A DNA stretch of 27,729 bases from JAGLQA01 sp023135565 (GCA_030639305.1 DAOWCY010000083.1:1-27729), one strand, 5' to 3'. Positions 6,910 through 14,644 are shown, counted from the first letter of the stretch. Notes: generated from the letters alone by a model not told the origin. Translations and numbers: made by a program.

Positions 6910-8955
6910 ATGTTAAAAAAACTTTTAGTTTTGTTAGGGGTGTTCTGTATTATCTTTTGTTCAGCAAACAACAATACCGATGTGCCCCAGGTAAACGGCG
7001 GTGACACGCCGGGCGAAACGCATAAAAAACTCGCGTTATTGGTCGGCATTGACGATTACAAGGTAGTAAGCGATCTTTCGGGCTGTATAAACGATGTGCG
7101 GGACATGAAGGATTTATTGATCAACAACTTTGAATTCGCGGAAGACGACATCATGACTCTTACCAACGAGGAAGCCACTCATAAAGGTATTGTCGATGCT
7201 TTCCGTTCGCACCTGACGGCAAAAGCGTCCGCAGGAACGATAGTGGTCTTTCATTACAGCGGTCACGGATCGCAAATGCAGGATGCACAGGACGGCGATG
7301 AACAATTCGATCACTTAGACGAAACCATCGTACCCCATGACAGCCGGACTGAGGGTAAGTACGACATCAGGGATGACGAGCTAAACGGATTATTTAATGA
7401 ATTGACCAAAAAGACGAAGTATGTAACCTTTATACTGGACAGTTGTCATTCAGGCAGCGGTATCAGGGGCCTGGGCATCCCGCGGCGAGTAGAGGCGGAC
7501 CTGCGCAAACCTCCCCCTGCTGAGCCATATGAAGTCAGCACTCGTGGTACTTCCAAAAAAGACAATCGCTTCGAGAATTTGAATTATGTCCTGATTTCCG
7601 GCTGCCAGGCAGAGGAAGTTTCTTTTGAAACGATTTTGAATGGAGTACGCCGCGGCGCTTTAACTTACTACTTAGTGAAAGAAATCCGGGAAGCGAACAA
7701 AGCCGAAATCACCTACCAGGACGTAATGGACCAGGTTAAGGTTAATGTTACCCGTGAAAACAACACCCAACATCCGCAAATCGAAGGTAAATTACTAAAC
7801 AACTACATTTTTAGCGATAAGTCCAACGTCACGGTTCCCTATGTACCGGCTTCCGGCAAAGGGGACAACGTAATTCTCGAGGCCGGCCTGGTGCACGGCG
7901 CTGTTAAAGGCTCGAAATACTATGTTTTTAAGCCGGGAACAAAGAATTTCGATGATCCGGACGAAGCGCTTGCCGATATAGAGTTGACCGCGACTAATGC
8001 TTTTTCTTCCGAAGCAAAAATTATCAAATTTAAAAAAGCTAAAAACCCCGGGGATATTCTCCAGGCATCCCGGGCAGTCGAATATGAACATGCTTATGAA
8101 ATTGAAACCTTTCCTATATATTTTCTCCAGCCGGAAGATGTAAAAGACTATTTCCCCGAAACGTCTATTACTTTAACGAAACCGGATGATTCGGACACAT
8201 TAAAAAAAACCGCAAGCGAAATTGGGAAAAAACCGCACTATGTTATTGTTAAAAAAGGTAACGAAGCCCAATTGCTATTGGCAGAGGTGCAGGGAAAAAT
8301 TAAAATTTACCGGAATTCAGGCCAGGAAATCATCGATTCAGCAGTGAGTACAAATGCGGCAGGCGCCGCAGCCAGTGTGATGAAGCAGCTTGAGCATTGG
8401 AGCAAGTGGTATAACGTCCTTTCTATTACGAATAGTAAATCGAAGTACCTGGAGGTTGAGCTTGAGGTTAAGGGTATTACCAATACGGGCAATAGAGAGG
8501 GAACAGAAACCATGAGAGTGCCTACCCAGCAATTTACTCATGAAGATGAAATAAACTTCATAGTCAAGAATACGGGAAATAAAAAGTTATTCTTTGTAAT
8601 TCTCGATATTTCCAGTGACGGAAGTATCGCTGTTATTCACCCGAAGACCGGTGACGGGGAAGCGCTGCTGCCGGGTAAAAATGTTGACATTACAGATCAG
8701 GAAGCCTTTGTGGCGGATAATTACCGGGAAGTAACCGATATTATCAAAGTGATTGCTACAGACAAACAGCTTAATTTCAAATTCCTTGAAATGGACGCGG
8801 CCTCTGCACGAGATTTAGCCACGAAAGGCATAGATGATCCCTTGACTCGCCTGTTTAAAGAAGCAGCTTTGCAGTCAACTACCAAAGGCGTCAGACCAAA
8901 GGCTCTCGATGAATGGGTAACGACAGAGTCTGTATTCAAGGTTACCAGGAAATAG
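6910..8955 (+). CDS. Exported caspase-family protein with DUF4384-like C-terminal region
   Basis: 681 aa from the ATG at 6910. Residues 1-19 form a signal peptide ending in a Cys (IIFCSANNN); a lipoprotein is possible, but the lipobox is not canonical. Residues about 39-310 form a caspase (C14) domain starting KLALLVGIDDY. H119 in HYSGHGSQMQD and C179 in LDSCHSGSG form the catalytic dyad, and an acidic D/E-rich loop after the His resembles metacaspases. Residues about 320-500 look like beta-rich repeats with G..V..G..Y segments. Residues about 540-660 resemble DUF4384, which often follows bacterial caspase domains (THEDEINFIVKN, then DGSIAVIHP). It is probably an extracytoplasmic cysteine peptidase whose C-terminal part senses or binds. 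It is divergent from the caspase/lectin-fold gene, with promoters back to back. No terminator is evident after it. Confidence 0.88.
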   Translation: MLKKLLVLLGVFCIIFCSANNNTDVPQVNGGDTPGETHKKLALLVGIDDYKVVSDLSGCINDVRDMKDLLINNFEFAEDDIMTLTNEEATHKGIVDAFRSHLTAKASAGTIVVFHYSGHGSQMQDAQDGDEQFDHLDETIVPHDSRTEGKYDIRDDELNGLFNELTKKTKYVTFILDSCHSGSGIRGLGIPRRVEADLRKPPPAEPYEVSTRGTSKKDNRFENLNYVLISGCQAEEVSFETILNGVRRGALTYYLVKEIREANKAEITYQDVMDQVKVNVTRENNTQHPQIEGKLLNNYIFSDKSNVTVPYVPASGKGDNVILEAGLVHGAVKGSKYYVFKPGTKNFDDPDEALADIELTATNAFSSEAKIIKFKKAKNPGDILQASRAVEYEHAYEIETFPIYFLQPEDVKDYFPETSITLTKPDDSDTLKKTASEIGKKPHYVIVKKGNEAQLLLAEVQGKIKIYRNSGQEIIDSAVSTNAAGAAASVMKQLEHWSKWYNVLSITNSKSKYLEVELEVKGITNTGNREGTETMRVPTQQFTHEDEINFIVKNTGNKKLFFVILDISSDGSIAVIHPKTGDGEALLPGKNVDITDQEAFVADNYREVTDIIKVIATDKQLNFKFLEMDAASARDLATKGIDDPLTRLFKEAALQSTTKGVRPKALDEWVTTESVFKVTRK

Positions 8956-9526
8956 CAGACGCGAAATTTCAGCCTCCTGATTAACATTCGTTTTACCGGG
9001 GCCAGGGATTTCAAATGCGTGGGAAGCCTATTGATCAACGACAATTAAAACTCCCGGTTGGCGACTATTAGAATTGGCCGGACTGCCCGATCATTTAGCA
9101 AAATCCGCGGGACAAAGCAGGCAGCAAACAAAATTCCAACACCCTTTTATCAATTATTATCCGGTTGAATCTTCTTTTTGCGGGGTGTACAGATGAAGTT
9201 GACAATCTGTTGGTTCCTTGTATCGAGAGAAAAGGAGCCGAAGCACAAGGCCTAACCCGATTGACTTTAGTTATCCAACGCCGCATAAAATTTGCTCATC
9301 GTTGACCTCCACAGGCCAAGTCTGAATAAAATTTGCTCATCGTTGATATACCTTTGAAAAAATCAAAAGAAAATTAAACAAAACCGACACATGTTTTGCA
9401 TGACCGGCATCAACGATTCAATTTTTGACCTCTTTTTATTCCCGCCCTCTTCTCCTCCTCAACATTCCAACATTCCAACGCACCTGCCCCGGCAGCCTAA
9501 AAAAAAGGAAATCGTTTGGGATGATC
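8956..9526. other. 571-bp gene-free interval between convergent genes
   Basis: No intact gene is supported. Open frames here are short and without coding signature. The interval contains a 21-bp direct repeat (9285-9305 and 9326-9346), an imperfect inverted copy of part of it near 9405-9425, and a pyrimidine-rich low-complexity stretch with ACATTCCA repeated at about 9460-9480. It may be decayed DNA. No good terminator was seen for either flanking gene. Confidence 0.65.
9285..9346 (-). repeat. 21-bp direct repeat carrying duplicated start-like sequence
   Basis: Two identical 21-bp copies (9285-9305 and 9326-9346) are separated by 20 bp. Read on the minus strand each contains ATG AGC AAA TTT TAT (MSKFY). 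The copy nearer 9285 is preceded by GGAGG six bases before the ATG, a proper ribosome-binding arrangement, yet both frames end within 14 codons. This looks like duplicated remnants of a gene start rather than a working gene. Confidence 0.7.
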
Positions 9527-10852
9527 TCATAAGGTGGGTGCGCCGCGGGCCTGGATTAATTCTTTTAAATATGCATAATCACCGGGCTTAACAGGTGTAA
9601 AACAAATTCGCTTCACGCCTTCAGGAACAAGCGCAAGATATGCCCTGACCTCCGCGGCGGGGATCCTCCGCCCACTATTCCAATCCCTCAACTGCAGCTT
9701 GACAACCAATTTCTCTTTGCAGAGAGCATAGGCATTCTCCACGATCTTACGAAACATTTCCCGGTTTTTGCTCTCCGTCAACTTCATCTCTTCTTTGATC
9801 TGCCGGTGATAAGACATGAGATATATGTAATCGATCCCGGTCTCCACGATCTCCGGGAGATTGTGCGCATACCAGGCTTCACCCCAACTCGAATTAAATG
9901 GCGTTTCATAATAGATGTTCATGCCCACCTTTATACCGGGCTTCGCCTGTTTGCAACTGCCGACAATTTGTGTCAAAACCCTGCTTACCTGCTTCCGCTT
10001 TACCTCTTTCCACTTGCGGTTATACGGAGTATTCTTCTGCACCATCAGGCTCTCCCGGGCCGGGAAACCGGCGGAGGCGGCAAAAGCGGCTTTGCCCCAA
10101 TTGGAAAACCCTTCATTGTGCCTGATAAAAAAATCATCCTGGATCAATATACAATCTATGTCCTTGCGGGCAAGCTCCCTGTAAACAGCAGTAATCTTCT
10201 CTATGGCATCGGGATTAAATATATCGAATTTCCTTATCAACTCCCGCCTTCCCTTCCGGTAACAATAATCGAAAAGACGGGTGTAGCTAACCCAACGAAA
10301 CTTCCTGGTAATCATCCAGGCGCATAAATCCAGATTCCTCCGGGCTCCGCCAGCAGCCATCTCCAGGGCAACCTTCTCTAAAGCGGGATCAATAGTTCGA
10401 AAAATGGTGTTCCCGAAATAAAGACCGCCCCTGCTGCCATCCTGGAAAACACTTACGATAATCTTACTTATACCCACTGCGGCCAGTTTTTTATAATCCA
10501 ATTTCCCAGGTAAATTAAGGGCAAAAAATTGCGCTTCATAACGACGCTTCTCCTGTGTTTCCCGGACCTGCCGCTGTTCCGGCTTTTCCAGCTTATCCCG
10601 TATATCCTGCGTCACTTGTGAAAAAAAACCTTTTTTTGAGGGGGGAACTACCGTTTCCCGGGCAGCGGGATCGCTTTGCAAACCTGGAGCGCCGGCAATG
10701 CTGCTCACATTCCCGTCCCCCCGGCTAATACTGGACCCGCAGGCCAGGTAATAAAAAAAGAAAAGAATACTAACGACTAAAATTCCAATCTTTAGAAGCG
10801 TATTTTTCTCTAAGTTTAGTAATTTCTCTTGTATGGCTTTTTCCAAATTCAA
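9527..10852 (-). CDS. Membrane-anchored glycoside-hydrolase-like protein (PgaB C-terminal-domain type)
   Basis: 441 aa. Residues 19-38 are one hydrophobic segment, a signal anchor or possibly a lipoprotein signal ending in YLAC. A low-complexity linker follows. From about residue 110 to the end the sequence resembles the TIM-barrel hydrolase domain found C-terminally in PgaB (poly-N-acetylglucosamine hydrolase). The match rests on the ILIQDD segment with acidic residues D239 and D240, the GMNIYYETPF...WYAHNLPEI region, DYIYLMSYH, and a late LQLRDWN. The polysaccharide-deacetylase half of PgaB is absent. The inferred role is cleavage or remodelling of an extracellular or periplasmic polysaccharide. 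The start is TTG (10852, or 10846 at codon 3, which suits the AGGAG better). It lies inside the upstream lipoate-type gene (overlap about 80 bp), implying translational coupling. The last codons fall in a GGGTGCGCCGC motif shared with intergenic hairpins. Confidence 0.7.
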   Translation of the reverse strand: MNLEKAIQEKLLNLEKNTLLKIGILVVSILFFFYYLACGSSISRGDGNVSSIAGAPGLQSDPAARETVVPPSKKGFFSQVTQDIRDKLEKPEQRQVRETQEKRRYEAQFFALNLPGKLDYKKLAAVGISKIIVSVFQDGSRGGLYFGNTIFRTIDPALEKVALEMAAGGARRNLDLCAWMITRKFRWVSYTRLFDYCYRKGRRELIRKFDIFNPDAIEKITAVYRELARKDIDCILIQDDFFIRHNEGFSNWGKAAFAASAGFPARESLMVQKNTPYNRKWKEVKRKQVSRVLTQIVGSCKQAKPGIKVGMNIYYETPFNSSWGEAWYAHNLPEIVETGIDYIYLMSYHRQIKEEMKLTESKNREMFRKIVENAYALCKEKLVVKLQLRDWNSGRRIPAAEVRAYLALVPEGVKRICFTPVKPGDYAYLKELIQARGAPTL

Positions 10853-11654
10853 ACTCCTGCAGCGATCCGCCGATAAATGATTCGAAACTTTCTATTAAGG
10901 CCGCCGCTAAATTTTCGCGCGATTTTTCACAGACCTGGTTTAAAGTAGTCATGCTCCTCCCTATCAGCCCTTCCGGGACGCCGGTTCCGCGGGCATAAGC
11001 TGCAAAATCCATGGTGACGGGAATCGAACCGTGCTGCAAAAGGGCAGTGTTATCACGCTTCTGCGCCGACCCGACAATTTTTTTGCCGGCGATCTCTATC
11101 TCGGTGGGGGTGGGAAATGAGAAACAGGGATTATTGCTCTTCGACAGTTTAGAAGGACTGCCTTGAGAAAGATAGGCATCTATTCCAAGACGCTGGAACG
11201 CAGATACCAGGATTTTCGCAATCAGCATATAAGATTTATACAAATCGTTTACTTTACTAATACTTCCCGAACCTTTGCTAAAAAAACAAGCTCTCCGGTC
11301 ATCCTGGTCGGATAAGCGGCCCCCAGGTCCCTCATAGGGCGCGGACGCCGTCCGCTTGTAAAAAGTATCTGCCGAGGTGATGACGGCATAAGTGATTTCA
11401 TCATAATGCAGCACGGTCTTTCCGCCGGTGATGCGCCTGACATAAGAAAAATCGCTGTTCTCGATATATTCTAAATTAAGGACTTTGTTGATCTGCTGAG
11501 AAACCCCAATCGAGAATGTGGGAACCGCCCAGGAGTAGAGCCTGAAAAAACCGGTTTTTTTCTCGTGGCAGAGTTGAAAAAGATATTCGTCCCGCGCCAT
11601 ATTCTCAGCAGCAGGAAGAGGTGCTTTATCGTTTACTAAATACCAATTCGCCAT
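10770..11654 (-). CDS. Lipoate/octanoate protein transferase, LipM/LplA family
   Basis: 294 aa with the biotin/lipoate-ligase catalytic fold (BPL/LPL family). RRITGGKTVLHYDEITYAV is the family substrate-pocket motif, and GKKIVGSAQ carries the conserved lysine that contacts the acyl group. C177 in NNPCFSFP, upstream of that lysine, sits where LipM-type octanoyltransferases have their acyl-thioester cysteine. E. coli-type LplA lacks that cysteine, so an octanoyl-transfer role fits better than ATP-dependent lipoate ligation; a ligase is not excluded. The likely job is acylating lipoyl domains (GcvH, E2 subunits) in the cytosol. The length is close to LipM and shorter than full LplA. Its 3' end overlaps the start of the hydrolase-like gene. 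GGAAGAG precedes the ATG. Confidence 0.82.
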   Translation of the reverse strand: MANWYLVNDKAPLPAAENMARDEYLFQLCHEKKTGFFRLYSWAVPTFSIGVSQQINKVLNLEYIENSDFSYVRRITGGKTVLHYDEITYAVITSADTFYKRTASAPYEGPGGRLSDQDDRRACFFSKGSGSISKVNDLYKSYMLIAKILVSAFQRLGIDAYLSQGSPSKLSKSNNPCFSFPTPTEIEIAGKKIVGSAQKRDNTALLQHGSIPVTMDFAAYARGTGVPEGLIGRSMTTLNQVCEKSRENLAAALIESFESFIGGSLQEFEFGKSHTREITKLREKYASKDWNFSR

Positions 11655-11713
11655 TTTCGATCTCTTCCATTACTAACCTGGATTTCTCACAACATTTTGC
11701 CTCCGGCGGCCAA

Positions 11714-11733
11714 AACCCTTTTGAAAAAGGGTT
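11714..11733. repeat. Perfect 9-bp inverted repeat
   Basis: AACCCTTTT-GA-AAAAGGGTT forms a perfect 9-bp stem. It lies 3' of the bactofilin gene on the minus strand, where it is followed by only a short T run, so it is a weak terminator candidate at most. Confidence 0.5.
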
Positions 11734-11831
11734 CTGGACTCCCAAAACTTCTCATGAGCGATACACTTTTCTACCTGGGAAAGGTCCCTTATAGGCTGGG
11801 TGCGCCGCACCCTTCCGGACTCCCAAAACTT
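11732..11831. repeat. 19-bp direct repeats flanking a GC hairpin
   Basis: Near-identical 19-bp copies (18 of 19 matching, core GGACTCCCAAAACTT) lie at 11732-11750 and 11813-11831. Between them at 11788-11812 is the unit CTTATAGGCTG followed by the hairpin GGGTGC-GCC-GCACCC. A second hairpin, GGCGC-TTC-GCGCC, follows at 11839-11851. The same unit, with altered but still paired stem bases, occurs at 3465-3489. No gene is seen in 11655-11907. Confidence 0.65.
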
Positions 11832-11907
11832 TTGTTGAGGCGCTTCGCGCCAGCCAATTTTCCAATATTTCACAATTCCAGGTACAGAGCGAAACGGGCT
11901 GCAATAA

Positions 11908-12456
11908 TTACTTTTTCTTTTTTTCCGGTTTTTTCTCTTCCGAATCTTCTTTTTGCGGCTCTTCTTTCTTTACTTCCTGCACTTCTTCCGGCTTTTCTTC
12001 TTCCGCTGCTGCTGCAACCTCTCCTGCTGCTGCCTCTTCTTTAGGATCAGCGCTGATTACACCCTCTTCGGAAGTCATGTCGATGTTCCCTTTAAAAACA
12101 GCACCTTCCGCCAATACCACCCGGTATGAAACGATATTACCGGTGAGAACCCCTTCAGGGACGATCTCAACTTTATAACTGCACTTCACATTCCCGTTTA
12201 CTGCACCTTTTATAATAACTTCTTTGGCTTCTATGTCGGCATTAACAACCCCGCTCTTCCCTACAACCACACGATGATTGATTTTAAGCTTGCCTTCTAT
12301 TTTCCCTTCTATTAATACTTCTTCGTCAGATGTTAGCTCCCCTTTAATAAATAAGGTCCTGCCGATAATAGAATTCACCTGCCCTACTTCAACTCTCCTC
12401 ACTGTCGTGGAAGCGGCCACCGGCCCGATCGGTTCATCTTTCTTAAACATTCCCAT
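11908..12456 (-). CDS. Bactofilin (polymer-forming cytoskeletal protein)
   Basis: 182 aa. Residues about 25-130 form a bactofilin (DUF583) domain: short hydrophobic/Gly repeats such as IEGKIEGKL, VVVGKSGVV, VIIKGAVNGNV and VVLAEGAVFKGNI fold into a right-handed beta-helix that polymerises without nucleotide. The N-terminal 20 residues are a flexible lead with no transmembrane segment. The C-terminal 50 residues are disordered and of low complexity, Glu/Ala-rich and ending in a lysine run, a possible membrane- or partner-binding tail. It probably forms cytosolic filaments that position cell-envelope enzymes. It lies 18 bp after a tRNA-Gly gene with no room for a promoter, so it is probably expressed from the ribosomal alpha operon. 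No M23 peptidase gene, the frequent bactofilin neighbour, is present. Confidence 0.93.
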   Translation of the reverse strand: MGMFKKDEPIGPVAASTTVRRVEVGQVNSIIGRTLFIKGELTSDEEVLIEGKIEGKLKINHRVVVGKSGVVNADIEAKEVIIKGAVNGNVKCSYKVEIVPEGVLTGNIVSYRVVLAEGAVFKGNIDMTSEEGVISADPKEEAAAGEVAAAAEEEKPEEVQEVKKEEPQKEDSEEKKPEKKKK

Positions 12457-12474
12457 GTGAGATCCTCGTTATAA

Positions 12475-12546
12475 AGCGGGCAGCGGGGATCGAACCCGCA
12501 ACCTCAAGCTTGGGAAGCTTGTGCTCTACCATTGAGCCATGCCCGC
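12475..12546 (-). tRNA. tRNA-Gly (anticodon CCC)
   Basis: A 72-nt cloverleaf: acceptor stem GCGGGCA/TGCCCGC, D arm GCTC/GAGC, anticodon stem CAAGC/GCTTG with loop TTCCCAA (anticodon CCC, reading GGG), a 5-nt variable loop, and T arm GCGGG-TTCGATC-CCCGC. The discriminator is U. The 3' CCA is not encoded and must be added. The first tRNA base directly follows the rplQ stop codon, and the bactofilin ATG begins 18 bp after the tRNA. It is therefore probably cut out of the alpha-operon mRNA by RNase P and 3' processing nucleases. Confidence 0.95.
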
Positions 12547-12960
12547 TTACTTCTTTGCTTTCGCTTTGGCCTTCTCTTTTGCCTTTTTATCTTTTATTTC
12601 AAATTTATAATCAGTGAACTCCAGGATAGCCATCTCAGCGCCGTCTCCCTTGCGGAAATCGGTTTTAATGATCCGGGTATAACCGCCATTCCTGTCCATA
12701 AAACGGGGGGCCACTTCATCGAAAAGTATCTGTACCGTCTTCCTTCTATATAGGTAAGCAAGCGCACTGCGTTTGTCGGCAAGCGTTCCCGATTTGCCTA
12801 AAGTAACCATTTTCTCAACAATGGGTCTGGCCGCTTTAGCCTTGGCCAGGGTGGTCTCTATCCTGTTCCTTTCGATTACACTGCCGGTTAAATTCCGCAG
12901 CAGCGCCTTGCGGTGTGAGGGGTTTCTTCCTAATTTAAATCCAGCTTTTAAATGTCTCAT
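12547..12960 (-). CDS. rplQ: 50S ribosomal protein L17
   Basis: 137 aa. The start MRHLKAGFKLGRNPSHRKALLR is the L17 signature, and the family core runs to about residue 120, ending in AILEFTDYKFEIKD. The last 15 residues are an Ala/Lys tail. L17 binds 23S rRNA near the exit tunnel. It is the last ribosomal gene of the alpha operon, 2 bp after rpoA. Its TAA directly abuts the tRNA-Gly gene, so RNase P cleavage would leave an mRNA ending exactly at the stop codon. Confidence 0.97.
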   Translation of the reverse strand: MRHLKAGFKLGRNPSHRKALLRNLTGSVIERNRIETTLAKAKAARPIVEKMVTLGKSGTLADKRSALAYLYRRKTVQILFDEVAPRFMDRNGGYTRIIKTDFRKGDGAEMAILEFTDYKFEIKDKKAKEKAKAKAKK

Positions 12961-12962
12961 TT

Positions 12963-13988
12963 TTATTCCTCTTCCTCTTCTTCTTGCTGCTCCATTAATA
13001 ATCGTTTTTCTTCTAACATGATCTTGATATTCTCCGGCAGCTTCTGACCCAATGTCATATCGTTTTCGGCTAACTTGGCAATGATCTCTTCTAAGGATTT
13101 TTTACCGAAATTTTTCGAATTCAACAACTCATGTTCGGTCTTCTCAACCAATTCAAATATATAATCGACTCCTAATTTTTTCAAGCATTTCAGGGCCCTT
13201 ACCGATAATCCCATGGATTCCACATTCTTTTCTAAATAGTCGGTTTTGGCTTCCAGCCCGGAACCGTTTTCCTTTTCTTCAGGTTGGACAAATTTTTCCC
13301 TGTCCTGGTAATCTAAAAAGATCGTCAGATGGTTCCTTAATATCTTGCCTGCTTTAGAAATGGTCTCCTTTGGCGATATACTGCCATTGGTCCAGATTTC
13401 CATTATCAGTCTCTCATAATCGGTCCGTTTACCCACCCTGGCAGGTAAAACCGTATATTTTACTTTTTCAACAGGGTTAAAATTGGCGTCTACCGGGATG
13501 AAATCAACGGACAGCGTTTCATCGAAATTCTGCTCTGCCAGGATAAAACCACTGCCTCTATTTAATACTATATCAGCGCTAAATTCTCCGCCTTTTTCAA
13601 TATAGGCGATGTGTATATTCTTGTCTAATACTTCCACATCGCTGTCGGTCTGGATATCACCGGATAATATCTCCCCGGCATCATTTTTCTCCAATCTTAC
13701 TGTTCGCGGTTCATTGACGTTCAGTTTAAAGGGGATGCTCCTCAGGTTTAAAATGATATTCAATACATCTTCATACACCCCGGGGATAACGGAAAACTCA
13801 TGCAAAACACCTTGAATCCTGACCGCGGTAATGGCAGCTCCATCGATCAGGGATAATAACACTCTTCTTAAAGCAATTCCTATAGTGCTTCCATAACCTC
13901 TTTCAAAAGGTTCGGCGTAAAACTTGCCATAAATAGGAGTTAACTCCTCGACTTCCAGCTTACGGGGCCTTTGATAATTAAATTCCAT
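12963..13988 (-). CDS. rpoA: DNA-directed RNA polymerase subunit alpha
   Basis: 341 aa, near the usual 320-340. The N-terminal dimerisation domain (about 1-235) includes EPFERGYGSTIGIALRRVLLSL, the canonical motif for alpha dimerisation and beta-subunit contact. The C-terminal domain (about 265-330) with LGLSVRALKCLKKLGV and the NFGKKSLEEI helix-hairpin-helix binds UP elements and activators. The final residues are a poly-Glu tail. It lies between rpsD (11 bp) and rplQ (2 bp), the normal alpha-operon order, so its level is tied to ribosome synthesis. Confidence 0.98.
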   Translation of the reverse strand: MEFNYQRPRKLEVEELTPIYGKFYAEPFERGYGSTIGIALRRVLLSLIDGAAITAVRIQGVLHEFSVIPGVYEDVLNIILNLRSIPFKLNVNEPRTVRLEKNDAGEILSGDIQTDSDVEVLDKNIHIAYIEKGGEFSADIVLNRGSGFILAEQNFDETLSVDFIPVDANFNPVEKVKYTVLPARVGKRTDYERLIMEIWTNGSISPKETISKAGKILRNHLTIFLDYQDREKFVQPEEKENGSGLEAKTDYLEKNVESMGLSVRALKCLKKLGVDYIFELVEKTEHELLNSKNFGKKSLEEIIAKLAENDMTLGQKLPENIKIMLEEKRLLMEQQEEEEEE

Positions 13989-13999
13989 TACTTTCCTCC

Positions 14000-14632
14000 T
14001 TACTTAGAATATAACTCGACTATAAGGTGCTCTTCCACTGCCAGAGAGACGTCTTCCCGGGTGGGTATACTGTTTATTTTCCCCAAATTCTTCTCGGTGT
14101 CCACCAATAGCCATTCCGGGACATCCACCAGCCCTTTTACATCTTCCAGTATGGCTTTAATATTATCGTTCTGTCCGGATTTTTCTTTAAAGGAGATTTC
14201 ATCTTCTAATCTCAATACGTAAGATGGGATCGAACATTTTCTACCGTTTACAAATAAATGTCCATGCCTGATCAACTGCCTGGCCTGGGCCCTGGATGCG
14301 GCAAAATTCATCCTATATATTACGTTATCTAAACGCAATTCCAGTGTGCACAGCAAGTTCTCACCGGTAACGCCCTTCTTTTTGGCGGATTTTTTGAACA
14401 AAATCCGGAACTGCTTCTCACCGACTCCGTAAAACCGTTTCACTTTCTGCTTTTCCCTTAACTGGATCTTATAATTTGATTTTCTGAAAGAGACACGCTT
14501 GCCTCTTGCACCCGGGGGATAACTCCTGCGATCCAATGCACATTTATCGGAAAGACAGCGTTTCCCTTTTAGAAATAACTTGGTTCCTTCTGCTCTACAT
14601 AATCTACATAATGGTCCTGTATATCTACCCAT
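14000..14632 (-). CDS. rpsD: 30S ribosomal protein S4, zinc-binding type
   Basis: 210 aa. The N-terminus carries the four-cysteine zinc set of C+ S4 proteins (C9, C12, C26, C31). The S4 RNA-binding domain (about 95-160) includes RLDNVIYRMNFA and ARQLIRHGHLFVNGRK. S4 nucleates 30S assembly on the 5' domain of 16S rRNA and in many bacteria represses the alpha operon by binding its leader; I did not identify such a leader structure here. It lies between rpsK and rpoA with short gaps. Confidence 0.98.
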   Translation of the reverse strand: MGRYTGPLCRLCRAEGTKLFLKGKRCLSDKCALDRRSYPPGARGKRVSFRKSNYKIQLREKQKVKRFYGVGEKQFRILFKKSAKKKGVTGENLLCTLELRLDNVIYRMNFAASRAQARQLIRHGHLFVNGRKCSIPSYVLRLEDEISFKEKSGQNDNIKAILEDVKGLVDVPEWLLVDTEKNLGKINSIPTREDVSLAVEEHLIVELYSK

Positions 14633-14644
14633 ATTTTTTTCTCC

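Noticed and set aside
9487..9507. Terminator at the CTGCC/GGCAG hairpin followed by A8
   Set aside because: On the plus strand the hairpin is followed by A rather than T, and on the minus strand the T run precedes the hairpin, so it suits neither flanking gene.
9806..10327. 173-codon plus-strand frame opposite the hydrolase-like gene
   Set aside because: The opposite strand carries a coherent protein with membrane anchor and family-like motifs; this one has none.
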